A stretch of DNA of 64,000 bases from Marinobacter mobilis (GTDB taxonomy: Bacteria; Pseudomonadota; Gammaproteobacteria; Pseudomonadales; Oleiphilaceae), in assembly GCF_900106945.1 (NCBI RefSeq), contig NZ_FNNE01000001.1, positions 372,001 to 436,000 on the forward strand, read 5' to 3'. The notes beneath the pieces are model-generated. The model searched no databases. It saw only the letters and a program-made list of their open reading frames with translations, and was not told the DNA's origin. How positions within the stretch are numbered: position 1 is the first letter of the stretch; every line of letters begins with the position of its first letter. The position numbers were made by a program, and so were the translations under genes. Shown one piece after another: positions 37,088-45,689 of this stretch.

Positions 37088-38299
37088 TTAAGGCTTCTCA
37101 AAAATCAGGCTGGCGTTGGTGCCGCCAAACCCGAAACTGTTGCTCATGACTCGTTTGAGGTCGGCGTTGTCGACGCGTGTGCGAACCACAGGGAAGTCCC
37201 CGGCAGCAGGGTCGATATTGTCGATATGGGCGGAGGCGGCAATGAAGTTGTGCTGCTGCATCAGCAGGCTGTAGATGGCCTCGTGAACGCCGGCGGCGCC
37301 GAGGGCGTGGCCGCTGAGGGGTTTGGTGGAACTGAGTGGTGGCAGCGCGGCACCGAAGGCCTCGCGAATCGCTGCCAGCTCGGTGATGTCACCGGCGGGG
37401 GTACTGGTACCGTGGGTGTTGATGTAATCAATGCCAGCGCCGGCGCCTCTCATGGCTTGCTGCATACAACGTACGGCGCCTTCGCCACTGGGGGCAACCA
37501 TGTCGGCGCCGTCAGAGGTGGCACCGAAGCCAACCAGTTCTGCCAGGATCGGGGCACCGCGGGCTTCGGCGTGCTCAAGGGCCTCCATTACCAACACCCC
37601 GCCACCGCCGGAGATCACGAAGCCGTCCCGATCACGGTCATAGGTGCGCGAGGCGCGCTCGGGCTGATCATTGTATTTGCTGGACAGCGCGCCCATGGCA
37701 TCGAACAGCAGGCTCAGGGTCCAGTGAATGTCTTCGCCGCCACCGGCAAACATCACATCCTGGCGGCCCGAGGCGATCAGATCACCCGCGTGACCGATGC
37801 AATGGGCGCTGGTGGCGCAGGCAGAGGTGATGCCGTAGTTGATGCCGCGAATGCCGTAGGCGGTAGCGATACTGGCGTTGATGGCGCTGCCCATGGTGCG
37901 TGGAACCCGGTAGGGGCCAACCCGGCGCAGGCCGCGATTGCGGTGGGTGTCGATGGCGTCGAGCAGTTCCACCGTTGAAGCCCCGCCCGTGCCCATGACC
38001 ACGCCGGTGGAATCGGCATGCAGGCAGTGGTCGGGAAGGCGTGCCTGGGCGAGGGCTTCCTGCATCGCCAGATAGGTGTAGGCGGAGGCTGGACACATGA
38101 AGCGCAACCGTTTGCGATCAATCAGGTCAGCCAGTGGCAAGTCGATCTGGCCGCAGACATGGCTACGCAGTCCGGCATCCCGGGCCTGCTCGCTGAAGCC
38201 AATGCCGGAGCGTCCTTCAAGCAACGCCGACAGCACCTGTTGCTGATTGACGCCGAGGCTGGAAACGATCCCCATTCCGGTAACAACAACACGTCTCAT
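37088..38299 (-). CDS. fabB: Beta-ketoacyl-ACP synthase I (FabB)
   Basis: 403 residues. The Cys-His-His set reads Cys161 in [13 protein letters not shown], His in [11 protein letters not shown] and His in [12 protein letters not shown]. FabB elongates the cis-3-decenoyl product of FabA and so makes unsaturated fatty acids. The ATG at 38299 is used; the open frame upstream overlaps fabA. It lies 13 bases after fabA and nine before acp. Confidence 0.95.
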   Translation of the reverse strand: MRRVVVTGMGIVSSLGVNQQQVLSALLEGRSGIGFSEQARDAGLRSHVCGQIDLPLADLIDRKRLRFMCPASAYTYLAMQEALAQARLPDHCLHADSTGVVMGTGGASTVELLDAIDTHRNRGLRRVGPYRVPRTMGSAINASIATAYGIRGINYGITSACATSAHCIGHAGDLIASGRQDVMFAGGGEDIHWTLSLLFDAMGALSSKYNDQPERASRTYDRDRDGFVISGGGGVLVMEALEHAEARGAPILAELVGFGATSDGADMVAPSGEGAVRCMQQAMRGAGAGIDYINTHGTSTPAGDITELAAIREAFGAALPPLSSTKPLSGHALGAAGVHEAIYSLLMQQHNFIAASAHIDNIDPAAGDFPVVRTRVDNADLKRVMSNSFGFGGTNASLIFEKP

Positions 38300-38312
38300 A
38301 AGGGTGATCTCT

Positions 38313-38822
38313 TTAGAAGTGGTCGGTGGATGTGAACAGGCCCACCCGCAGGTCGCGGGCGGTGTAGATCTCCCGGCCATCGACGGACACAGAGCCATCG
38401 GCAATGGCCATGGTGAGCTTGCGACGGATCACCCGCTTGATGTCGAGCCGGTAGCGCACCTGATGGTGTTGTGGCAGTACCTGGCCAGAGAACTTCACTT
38501 CCCCGGCCCCCAGAGCGCGGCCCTTGCCTTCGCCGCCACTCCAGGCCAGAAAGAAACCGAGCAACTGCCAGAGTGCATCCAGGCCCAGGCAGCCGGGCAT
38601 GACAGGGTCATCCTGAAAATGACAGCCGAAAAACCAGAGCTCGGGGTGGATGTCTAGTTCTGCGTCAAGGAAGCCCTTTTGGTACTGACCGCCGCTGGCG
38701 GAAATGTCAGTGATGCGATCGAGCATCAGCATGGCGCCGGTGGGCAGTCGCATGGCACCGTCGAACAGCGTGCCCTCGCCGCACGCTATCAGTGCCTCTT
38801 TATCGTAGTGATCCTGTGGCAT
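38313..38822 (-). CDS. fabA: 3-hydroxydecanoyl-ACP dehydratase/isomerase
   Basis: 169 residues. The catalytic pair is His68 in [17 protein letters not shown] and Asp82 in LDALWQ, as in E. coli FabA (70 and 84). It dehydrates 3-hydroxydecanoyl-ACP and isomerises the double bond, the branch point to unsaturated fatty acids. The start [12 protein letters not shown] at 38822 is chosen over an earlier in-frame start in the control region. Confidence 0.96.
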   Translation of the reverse strand: MPQDHYDKEALIACGEGTLFDGAMRLPTGAMLMLDRITDISASGGQYQKGFLDAELDIHPELWFFGCHFQDDPVMPGCLGLDALWQLLGFFLAWSGGEGKGRALGAGEVKFSGQVLPQHHQVRYRLDIKRVIRRKLTMAIADGSVSVDGREIYTARDLRVGLFTSTDHF

Positions 38823-38882
38823 GGAACGTCTCCGCTTTGAAACTGTGGTCTTCCACTCTATTCCCCGGCCGGACAATCACCG

Positions 38883-38915
38883 TTGACCGCTGGTGGGCGA
38901 TTATTGACCGTTGGT
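38883..38915. promoter_or_regulatory. 21-bp-spaced direct repeat upstream of fabA
   Basis: TTGACCGCTGGT at 38883-38894 and TTGACCGTTGGT at 38904-38915 differ in one base and are exactly two helical turns apart, the usual layout of AraC-family sites. The nearer copy overlaps the poor -35 region of the most likely fabA promoter (AATAGA at 38862-38857 on the minus strand). Confidence 0.5.
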
Positions 38916-39014
38916 TGATGGCCATGGTGATGGTGGGTGCCGCCAATTGATGCTGGTCAAGGAGGGCGGAGTCCGAGGGGCATAAGCTGAAAGTATCAGC
39001 AGCAGAAGGTAATC

Positions 39015-39518
39015 ATGATGAGCACTACAACAAGCTCGTGGGGTGTGCTGGAAACCAGGGAGAGGCGTGTGCAGGCGCGGCTGAAGCGGCAACTGGGTCA
39101 TTCGGTCGAGCAGGTTTGGGCCATGCTGACCGAGGAGCGGTTGCTGCCGTTATGGCTGGCGCCCGGCCAGATCGAGCCATGCCTCGGCGGGCGTGCGCAG
39201 ATCGACTTCGGTAATAGCGGTTGTCCTATTGATTCGACGTTGACCCGTTACAACCCGCCATGGCAACTGGCCTATTCCTGGAGTCATGGTCAACAGCCAG
39301 TGCGGCCGGTCACCTGGGAATTGCAGGAAAATAGCGATGGAACCCGGCTGACACTTACGCTGGACCTGCCGGACGATGATCATGTGGCCATCGCCTGCGC
39401 TGGTTGGGATGCGCACCTTGAGATGCTGATGGCGGCACTTGAAGGCATCGCCATCCACTTCCCGACAGGGCGTTTTCAGCAGGCGCGACAGGCGTTCAGC
39501 AAACTCGCCGCCGGGTGA
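39015..39518 (+). CDS. AHSA1-type SRPBCC protein
   Basis: 167 residues with the Hsp90-ATPase-activator/START pattern: RQLGHSVEQVWAMLTEERLLPLWLAPG at residues 25-51 (in part), central strands and the C-terminal helix AHLEMLMAALEGIA. These are common small ligand-binding proteins; no substrate is predicted. AAGG lies 5 or 8 bases before the two adjacent ATGs at 39015 and 39018. It is divergent from fabA and convergent with nnrS. Confidence 0.75.
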   Translation: MMSTTTSSWGVLETRERRVQARLKRQLGHSVEQVWAMLTEERLLPLWLAPGQIEPCLGGRAQIDFGNSGCPIDSTLTRYNPPWQLAYSWSHGQQPVRPVTWELQENSDGTRLTLTLDLPDDDHVAIACAGWDAHLEMLMAALEGIAIHFPTGRFQQARQAFSKLAAG

Positions 39519-39529
39519 GCCTGCGGCCC

Positions 39530-40708
39530 TTAGCCCGAACGGCCGTCGGGGCGGGGCCGGGCAAGAATGCCCCCGTAGCGGAACAGGAACAGGGCAAAGG
39601 CCAGTGTCCACAGCACTGTGGCCAGGCCGATGCCGGGATGCCAGGGCAGCAGGCCAGCAGCGGTCAGGACCCGGATCAGCGCCGCGAGGTGGATCGCGAT
39701 AAACGCCAGCACCATGCCGCGGGGTAGTCTTAGGGGGCGCCCCGTGTGACCCAGGGCGACCCGGGCAATGACGCCAAGGATCAGGCTGGCCATGGCCCCG
39801 GCCCCCGCCGCATGGCTCCAGACGGTGGCGGGCCAGTGCAGGAAGGATTGCGCCGCCAACAGTGCCAGCGATACCGGAACCCACAGAATTGACAGGTGCA
39901 GGATCCACAGCAACGGCTCGGCTCGTACCAGCCAGCCCCGCCACCCGATCATCCGGACCAGCGTCAGCACGGCAGCACTGGCTGCAAGCGCACCTAGCAG
40001 TCCGGAATGGCTTTCCAGCAACACGGTCACCAGCACCAACAGCAGGTTGATAATGACCGCCAGGTCGAGTAGCGGCCAGCTTCGGATGGCCTCGGGATCG
40101 CGGCCCTGCTGTTTCAGCCAACCCTTGCTGAAGGCCGGGGTGATGCGGCCACCAATAATGCTGATCAGGGTTAAGGTGAGTAGCAGCGCGCCCTGAATAA
40201 AGACCGGGTGATGCTGGCTGATAAAGCCGAACTGCATGAGCCAAAGTAGCCCCAATACCACCAGAATCATCAGCTGGCGTTGCTGACGCGCCCGCCAGAT
40301 ACGCCAGCCGGCATCCACCATGACCAGCGGCAGAAAAGCGAGGTTGATGGCCTGGACCAGTCCCAGCGGCAGCTCCGCACCGAAGGCCATCGTCAGTCGT
40401 CCCAGCAGCCATACCCCCCACAGCAGTGCGAGCCGCCAGCCGTGGGTCCGTTCGGTCTGGGTCCAGACACACACGGCTGTCAGCAGGAAGCCGGCAATGG
40501 CTGCCGAGAGAAAGCCGAACAGCATTTCGTGCTGGTGCCATAACAGACCGGGCAGGGCCAGGGGCAGGCTGGTCTTGCCGGTGACAAGCAGAAGCCACAG
40601 CGGAATCGCCAGCAGTGCCAGGATTGCCAGTGACAGGAAGAAAATGCGGAACGGATACGCGAACAACTGGCGAATCGCGGGCGGTTGCTGATCGGGCATG
40701 GAGGGCAT
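39530..40708 (-). CDS. nnrS: NnrS family membrane protein
   Basis: 392 residues with about 12 membrane segments. Family marks are LLWHQHEMLFGFLSAAIAGFLLTAV (fragment, HEM motif), GGRITPAFSKGWL and WSHAAGAGAMASLILGVIARVALGHTGRP (fragments). NnrS is a haem- and copper-containing protein that protects cells during nitric-oxide stress. The promoter region carries an NsrR-like palindrome. No other denitrification gene is in the window. Confidence 0.93.
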   Translation of the reverse strand: MPSMPDQQPPAIRQLFAYPFRIFFLSLAILALLAIPLWLLLVTGKTSLPLALPGLLWHQHEMLFGFLSAAIAGFLLTAVCVWTQTERTHGWRLALLWGVWLLGRLTMAFGAELPLGLVQAINLAFLPLVMVDAGWRIWRARQQRQLMILVVLGLLWLMQFGFISQHHPVFIQGALLLTLTLISIIGGRITPAFSKGWLKQQGRDPEAIRSWPLLDLAVIINLLLVLVTVLLESHSGLLGALAASAAVLTLVRMIGWRGWLVRAEPLLWILHLSILWVPVSLALLAAQSFLHWPATVWSHAAGAGAMASLILGVIARVALGHTGRPLRLPRGMVLAFIAIHLAALIRVLTAAGLLPWHPGIGLATVLWTLAFALFLFRYGGILARPRPDGRSG

Positions 40709-40740
40709 CCTGCGAGTTCCTTTGTGGAGGGGGCGGTTTA

Positions 40741-40765
40741 TAACATTTATCTTAGATGAATGTTA
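40741..40765. promoter_or_regulatory. NsrR-like palindrome in the nnrS/sirB2 intergenic region
   Basis: A 25-bp palindrome with TAACATT arms and GATGAATGTTA on the right, symmetrical except one pair plus the centre. Its 23-base core shares about 17 positions with the NsrR consensus (AAGATGYATTT and its complement). It lies 33 bases before the nnrS start, where repressor binding would block transcription. The site is NO-linked by motif and by gene context. Confidence 0.55.
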
Positions 40766-40846
40766 ATGTCGAAGACATACCCGTATGGTGGTAGAGTCTT
40801 TGACTCCGAATTGCCACTGCTATCGACTGCCCCAGGATTGATCCGG

Positions 40847-41230
40847 ATGACCAGCTACCTGATTCTGAAACACCTCCACATGACCGCGGCCTACCTCACC
40901 ATTACCCTGTTTGCCTTGCGGCTGGCGCTGGATGGTTGCGGCCGGTCAGGCTGGCGGCAAGGTCCGCTGCGGTGGGTTCCCCATGTTAACGACACAGTGT
41001 TGTTGCTGGCGGCGGTGGGACTGGTGGTGGTCAGTGGCTGGATGCCCTTTGTCCATCACTGGCTGACGCTGAAAATTGTCTTGCTGCTGGGCTACATTGC
41101 CGCCGGTGCCGTCGCCTTGAACCCCCAGCGTACTCGCCCGGTACGCTGGCTGGCATCGCTGCTCGCGCTGGCTCAAGTGGGGCTGATTGTGGTGCTGGCG
41201 AAGACCAAACCGCTGTTGTTCGGTGCCTAG
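40847..41230 (+). CDS. SirB2 family membrane protein
   Basis: 127 residues with four membrane segments (HMTAAYLTITLFALRLALDG, TVLLLAAVGLVVVSGW, WLTLKIVLLLGYIAAGAVAL and WLASLLALAQVGLIVVLA). The KxLHM and HHWLTLKIVLLLGYI motifs place it in SirB2. The family has no settled molecular role. The ATG at 40847 (MTSYLILKHLHM) was chosen because the extra upstream residues are not membrane-like. It shares its promoter region with nnrS. Confidence 0.8.
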   Translation: MTSYLILKHLHMTAAYLTITLFALRLALDGCGRSGWRQGPLRWVPHVNDTVLLLAAVGLVVVSGWMPFVHHWLTLKIVLLLGYIAAGAVALNPQRTRPVRWLASLLALAQVGLIVVLAKTKPLLFGA

Positions 41231-41238
41231 TGCGAACG

Positions 41239-42951
41239 TCAGTGGCTCCCCAGAAACAGCCAGACTAACAGCAGCCCATTGAACATGAGCGACAGCAAGG
41301 CGAGGAAGCGCCAGCGATCAGCTGGGATCCGCTCGACCAGGGGTTCCTGGCCGGATGGCAGCAGCTTGGGGTTCGGGTGTTCGAGATCGTGGAGAAACTC
41401 CGACAGGGCCTGGTAACGGTCTTTCGGGGTGAGTGCCACGGCTTTCTGCAAGCAGGCATCCAGCCACTTTGGCAAATCCGGGTTGACGTCGCGGGCACTG
41501 CGGTAGCGCAGGCGTTTGCGTGCCGAAGGCAGCGGTTCCCTGGCGTAGGGCAGTTGGCCCGTCAGCATTTCGTAGGCGATGACGCCCAGGGCGTAACGAT
41601 CGGAGGCGGGAGTGGACAGGTCACCCTCAAGGCATTCCGGCGCCGCGTAGCTGGCCGTACCCGCATAGCGGTCCCGGTCCCAGGGCACGTCGATCTCCTC
41701 GATACCGCGAATCCGTACTGAACCCAGGTCAATAATCTTCACGGTGCCATCCTGGTCGATGACAATGTTTTCTGGTTTCAGGTCCTGGTGGATCATTTCC
41801 AGCCGGTGCAGCGCGCGCAGGCCCGAGGCAATCTGCCGTACGATATCGCGAACCTGAGCTGGCCGCGGTTGCGGGTGGTCGTTCATCCAGGCCCTCAGGG
41901 TGGGGCCGTTGACGAACTCGGTCAGGCAGTACAGGCACTGGCGGTTGCTGGGCGGATCGATGGCTTTGACCACGTGGGCGTTGTTTACCCGCCTGGCGAC
42001 CCAGGCCTCGGTCATGAAACGATCAATGTAACCGGGGTCGTCGGAATAGTTCGGTGACGGGGTCTTGAGAATGACCGCTTTACTGCCGTCGATGGGGGCG
42101 GCCTTATACACCTGGGATCGGGTGCTGGCATGAATTTCGCGCACAATGCGGTAGCCGTCGAGAATCAGGCCGGGCTCCAGGGGCGGCGGGAAGGGTAGCG
42201 CCGACAGCCGTTCATAGTGAGACTCCAGATCCTCCGCCGGCAGGTGATCAATGGCAATCACCTGGGCACTGAGGTTGTCGTCGGAACCATTCTCATAGGC
42301 GGTTGTTACCAGCAGCTCGGCGGCCATTTCCGGATCATCGGTTATGGCGCACTCACTGAGGTTGGCGGGAGACAGAAAGCTGTGAGTACCGTCAGAGGTC
42401 AGCACCAGACGGTCGCCATCCTGAAGGCGGACTCGGCAGACATCGATCTCGACGTTGAGCTCTACCCCCATCGCCCGGGCCAGGGCCTGTTTGCCGGGCC
42501 CCACCGAGATGTGATGGTCGCGGGTCAGGCATTCCAGCTCGCCATCCCGCAGCAGGTACACCCGGCTGTCACCCACGTGGAAAATGTAAGCGCGGTTGTT
42601 TTTGATCACCACGCCGCTGAAGGTGCATACCAGGCCACGACCATCGCCGTGGCTGTTGTGGCTGCGGCCATGGAGCCAGCGGTTGAGGGCGCCAAGCACC
42701 TTGCTGGCGGCCGTCTCCACGCTCCAGGTGTCGGGGGTGCTGTAGTAGTCCAGGAGGAAGCCCTTGACGCAGGCCTCGGCCGCTTCGCGACCGTCATGGG
42801 AGGCGCTGACGCCATCGGCGAGTACGGCACTGACCCCTTTCAGGGCCAGCGCCTCACCTTCGGGGTAGCAGGCCCCGAGGCTGTCCTGGTTTTCCGGCTT
42901 GCGGCCAGCAATGCTGTGCTGGCCGAGCCGGAGCAGCAGCGTTCTGCTCAT
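41239..42951 (-). CDS. Fused PP2C phosphatase-Ser/Thr kinase with C-terminal membrane anchor
   Basis: 570 residues in three parts. Residues 1-245 form a PP2C phosphatase (NQDSLGACYPEG, VLADGVSASHDGREA, FHVGDSRVYLLRDG, LTSDGTHSFL, GSDDNLSAQVI; the metal Asp residues are in place). Residues 265-540 form a protein kinase: Lys in AVILKTPS, the catalytic loop HQDLKPENIVI (Gln replaces Arg in HRD) and DLG in place of DFG, then GTASYAAPECLEG. One helix near the end (FLALLSLMFNGLLLVWLFL) anchors it. The start overlaps the transporter stop (ATGA). Similar fusions sit in nitrate-assimilation operons of pseudomonads. Confidence 0.9.
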   Translation of the reverse strand: MSRTLLLRLGQHSIAGRKPENQDSLGACYPEGEALALKGVSAVLADGVSASHDGREAAEACVKGFLLDYYSTPDTWSVETAASKVLGALNRWLHGRSHNSHGDGRGLVCTFSGVVIKNNRAYIFHVGDSRVYLLRDGELECLTRDHHISVGPGKQALARAMGVELNVEIDVCRVRLQDGDRLVLTSDGTHSFLSPANLSECAITDDPEMAAELLVTTAYENGSDDNLSAQVIAIDHLPAEDLESHYERLSALPFPPPLEPGLILDGYRIVREIHASTRSQVYKAAPIDGSKAVILKTPSPNYSDDPGYIDRFMTEAWVARRVNNAHVVKAIDPPSNRQCLYCLTEFVNGPTLRAWMNDHPQPRPAQVRDIVRQIASGLRALHRLEMIHQDLKPENIVIDQDGTVKIIDLGSVRIRGIEEIDVPWDRDRYAGTASYAAPECLEGDLSTPASDRYALGVIAYEMLTGQLPYAREPLPSARKRLRYRSARDVNPDLPKWLDACLQKAVALTPKDRYQALSEFLHDLEHPNPKLLPSGQEPLVERIPADRWRFLALLSLMFNGLLLVWLFLGSH

Positions 42952-44417
42952 GACACCTCAATCATCCGGACAGATCCGTCGGGCATGACTTCACTGGTTT
43001 GTGGGCTTGGTTCATCCATGAAGATTCCGACCAGAAGCATGTTAGCCAGTGCGACGATGCCCAGAACCACAAAGAACATGGCCGGCGACACCAGCGACAG
43101 TACCAGCAGGAACACCACACCACCAACGTTGCCATAGGCCCCGGCCATGCCCGCGACCTGACCGGTCAGACGCCGCTTGACCAGCGGAACCGAGGCATAC
43201 ACTGCACCACAACCCGCCTGAACGAAGACGGAGCAGAACAGTACCAGGCCAACGGCCAGAACCAGTGGCCAACTGCTGTTGATCTGCCCCATCAGCAGGT
43301 AGCCGATGGCGATGCCCGCCATGGTCAGCATAATGGTCAGCTTGCGGCCATAGCGGTCGGCGACATAGCCACCACCGGGACGGCCGACCAGATTCATCAG
43401 CGCGAAGCTGCCACCGAGCATACCTGCCAGCACCGGAGAAATCTCAAACGTATCCAGGAAGTACAGGGGCAGCATGGAAACGACGGCCAGTTCAGAGCCA
43501 AAGCTGGCCATGTAGGTGAGATTGAGCAGGGCGACCTGCTTGAACGGGTAACGGTCAAACTCCGGTACCGGCTTGCTGAACACATGGCCGTTTACCTGCC
43601 AGATACGCAGGAACTGCATGGCCATCATGGCGGCGATAACCGAGTACAGTACATAGGTGGTGGTTTCACCAAGCATGTTCAGCTTGGCGGGCCCCAGTTT
43701 CCAGACAATCAGCGCCAGGGCAATGAACAGCGGCAGGTTCATGACCAGGTAGAGTACAAAGTCACCCTTGCTGGTGACTTCCATGGCACCGCCTTTCTTG
43801 GGCTTGAAGTAGGTCGAGCCCTTGGGGGTGTCTGTCACCATCATGTAGAACACACCGGCATAGAGGATGGAAATGATGCCCGTGGTGCCCACGGCGCAGC
43901 GCCAGCCGTCATCACCACCAAATACCAGGGCCAGGGCGGGCAGGGAGATGCCGGCGAAAGCCGCACCAAAGTTGCCCCAGCCGCCGTAGATGCCCTCTGC
44001 CAGGCCCAGTTCGCGGGCCGGATACCATTCACTGATCAGCCGGATGCCGACCACAAAACCGGCGCCCACAAAGCCCAGCAGGAAGCGGGTGATCGCCAGC
44101 TGCTCAAAGGTTGTCGACAGCGCAAAGGCGAGACAGAAAATACCCGACAGCACCAGGACCAGGCTGTAGACCGTGCGCGGCCCGAGGTTGTCGACCAGCA
44201 TGCCGATGAGGATGCGGGCCGGAATGGTCAGGGCAACGTTCAGCAGCAGTAACGTGTTGACCTCGGCGTTGCTGAGACCGAACTGTTCACGGATGGCGGC
44301 CATCAGCGGTGCATGGTTAAACCACACCAGGAAGCTGATGAAGAATGCCATCCAGCTCAGGTGGAGGATCCGGGTTTTCCCCTCAAAGGAGAAGAAACGG
44401 AAGCTTTGCTCGTTCAT
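42948..44417 (-). CDS. Nitrate/nitrite transporter (NarK/NasA, major facilitator)
   Basis: 489 residues with 12 membrane segments. The nitrate signature is seen as GGWGNFGAAFAG in the first half and AGAYGNVGGVVFL in the second, along with GxxxDxxGPR-type loop LVDNLGPRTVY. It brings nitrate or exchanges nitrite in assimilation or respiration. A sigma-54 promoter and a 200-base structured leader precede it, favouring nitrogen assimilation. The ATG at 44417 (MNEQSFRFF) is preferred over 44435. Confidence 0.92.
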   Translation of the reverse strand: MNEQSFRFFSFEGKTRILHLSWMAFFISFLVWFNHAPLMAAIREQFGLSNAEVNTLLLLNVALTIPARILIGMLVDNLGPRTVYSLVLVLSGIFCLAFALSTTFEQLAITRFLLGFVGAGFVVGIRLISEWYPARELGLAEGIYGGWGNFGAAFAGISLPALALVFGGDDGWRCAVGTTGIISILYAGVFYMMVTDTPKGSTYFKPKKGGAMEVTSKGDFVLYLVMNLPLFIALALIVWKLGPAKLNMLGETTTYVLYSVIAAMMAMQFLRIWQVNGHVFSKPVPEFDRYPFKQVALLNLTYMASFGSELAVVSMLPLYFLDTFEISPVLAGMLGGSFALMNLVGRPGGGYVADRYGRKLTIMLTMAGIAIGYLLMGQINSSWPLVLAVGLVLFCSVFVQAGCGAVYASVPLVKRRLTGQVAGMAGAYGNVGGVVFLLVLSLVSPAMFFVVLGIVALANMLLVGIFMDEPSPQTSEVMPDGSVRMIEVS

Positions 44418-44614
44418 AGGCTGACCCTGTTTCAAAGCGGTTGACGATATCCGGGGAGGTGCTTTGGTGCTGGAAAAAGGGGGCCGTTGGCCATCGCCGC
44501 GCTGGGCGAATTCTGGGCGGTCGTAATAACCGCTGGATGCTGGCAGGCATCACCCTTTTCTTCAGCAGTGACGCCATTGCCAGCAGCCGTATCCGGACAT
44601 GGGAATCCATGTGC
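44418..44614 (-). promoter_or_regulatory. Structured 5' leader of the nitrate transporter mRNA
   Basis: About 197 bases between the predicted sigma-54 start (near 44614) and the ATG. On the minus strand it can form a 6-bp hairpin at its 5' end (44597-44612), a long stem at 44539-44584 (7 bp, a two-base bulge, then 8 bp), a short stem at 44517-44533 and GGCC-AAC-GGCC followed by CCCTTTTT at 44492-44474. In the long stem the one A.C mismatch on the plus strand becomes a G.U pair in minus-strand RNA, which supports an RNA role. NasT/NasR-type attenuation is possible. No gene lies here. Confidence 0.5.
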
Positions 44615-44624
44615 CCCAAGACAA

Positions 44625-44640
44625 AGCAATTGTCGTACCA
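44625..44640 (-). promoter_or_regulatory. Sigma-54 promoter of the nitrate transporter operon
   Basis: On the minus strand TGGTACGACAATTGCT has GG and GC exactly ten bases apart and differs from TGGCACG-N4-TTGCT in one base. Confidence 0.75.
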
Positions 44641-44796
44641 GGGTGCGTGATCCTGTGTGAAAAAGGGGCGAGTCCAGGGCGAAACAAAATTTCCACCCTG
44701 CGATGTTGCTTCAATGGGGGGCGAGAAGAGCGCTCCGTGCTTCGCAATGGTGCGGTGAGCGCCGGTGGGGCTGTGGAGCCTCCGGCTGAGTGCTGC
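44641..44796. other. Region between the sigma-54 promoter and the channel gene
   Basis: 156 bases without a gene, apart from the possible NtrC site. Plus-strand frames here continue into the antisense of the channel gene and look spurious. Confidence 0.5.
44738..44754. promoter_or_regulatory. Possible NtrC site
   Basis: TGCTTCGCAATGGTGCG has one good NtrC half-site (TGGTGC) and a poor partner. It lies about 130 bases upstream of the sigma-54 start, a normal enhancer distance, but overlaps the space before the channel gene's stop. Confidence 0.3.
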
Positions 44797-45621
44797 TCAG
44801 TCCCTGCGAGCGCGCACCAGTTCGGTGAGTTCCCTGAGCTGCTCCTGCACTTCCACCAGACGGCGCGCCATCTCGTTGCGCTCGTCGTGTGCCTGCTGTG
44901 CCTGCTTGGCATTCTGTTCTTCGCTCATAACTTCCAGAATGGCCCCGATCATCATGTTCAGGAACACAAACGCGGTGAGGAAAATAAAGGTCAGGTAGTA
45001 CAGCCAGCTCAGGGGATAAGTGTCCATGGTGGCGTACATGACATCGGTCCAGTCCTCGAACGTTGCAACCCGGAACAGGGTCAGCATGGCGATGGCGACG
45101 TCGCCCCACAGGGTTTCATCGACACTGGCAAAGAACATTGACCCCATAGCGGCGTAGATGTAGAAAATGATGAACATCAGCAGGGCAATATAGCCCATGC
45201 GTGGAATGGCCTTGAGCAGTGAGTTGATCAGGAAACGCAGCTCCGGCACCACCGATACCAGTCGCAATACCCGGAACACCCGCAGCAACCGGCCCAGCAG
45301 CACCGCCTCGGAATTGTCCAGGGGGATCAGGCTGCCGATGACCACCAGGGTGTCGAACAGGTTCCAGCCATCCAGCAGGAAGCGTTTCTTGTCCTGATGG
45401 ACGCTGAAACGGAACAGGATTTCAATCAGGAAAAAGACCGTGATGGCGTTATCGAGCAAGCCGAGCACTTCGGCGAACAGGGGGGGGATATCGTAGGTTT
45501 TGGCGCCGATGGTCAGTGCCGACAGGATAATGATGGCAATCACCGAGCCCTGGAACAGTTTGCTGGTCTCAAGGCGCCGCAACTGCTCCAGAGTTGAGAT
45601 ACGGGTCATTTCGGTCGACAT
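44797..45621 (-). CDS. Voltage-gated cation channel, single-domain (NaChBac-like)
   Basis: 274 residues, six membrane segments. The S4 voltage sensor has Arg at 111, 114, 117 and 120 (GRLLRVFRVLRLV). The pore filter at 187-193 reads TFEDWTD; bacterial sodium channels usually have TLESWSM, and acidic residues at the two added positions resemble calcium-selective designs. A C-terminal coiled coil (EEQNAKQAQQAHDERN onward) helps tetramer formation, as in NaChBac relatives. Calcium permeability is inferred from the filter. It lies between the nitrate operon and the EVE gene with no functional link evident. Confidence 0.88.
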   Translation of the reverse strand: MSTEMTRISTLEQLRRLETSKLFQGSVIAIIILSALTIGAKTYDIPPLFAEVLGLLDNAITVFFLIEILFRFSVHQDKKRFLLDGWNLFDTLVVIGSLIPLDNSEAVLLGRLLRVFRVLRLVSVVPELRFLINSLLKAIPRMGYIALLMFIIFYIYAAMGSMFFASVDETLWGDVAIAMLTLFRVATFEDWTDVMYATMDTYPLSWLYYLTFIFLTAFVFLNMMIGAILEVMSEEQNAKQAQQAHDERNEMARRLVEVQEQLRELTELVRARRD

Positions 45622-45689
45622 GGCTTGCCGTTACTCCTGTAGCGAATCGGTTCGGAAAGTGGAAAAAGGAACAGGGCGGATTCTAATCG

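Noticed and set aside
40838..40851. FNR-like TTGATCCGGATGAC over the sirB2 start
   Set aside because: Only a partial match, located on the start codon, where FNR activation is not possible.
42999..44252. 417-codon plus-strand open frame opposite the nitrate transporter
   Set aside because: Shadow of a hydrophobic MFS gene; the translated text is rich in His and Gln, typical of antisense to Leu/Val codons.
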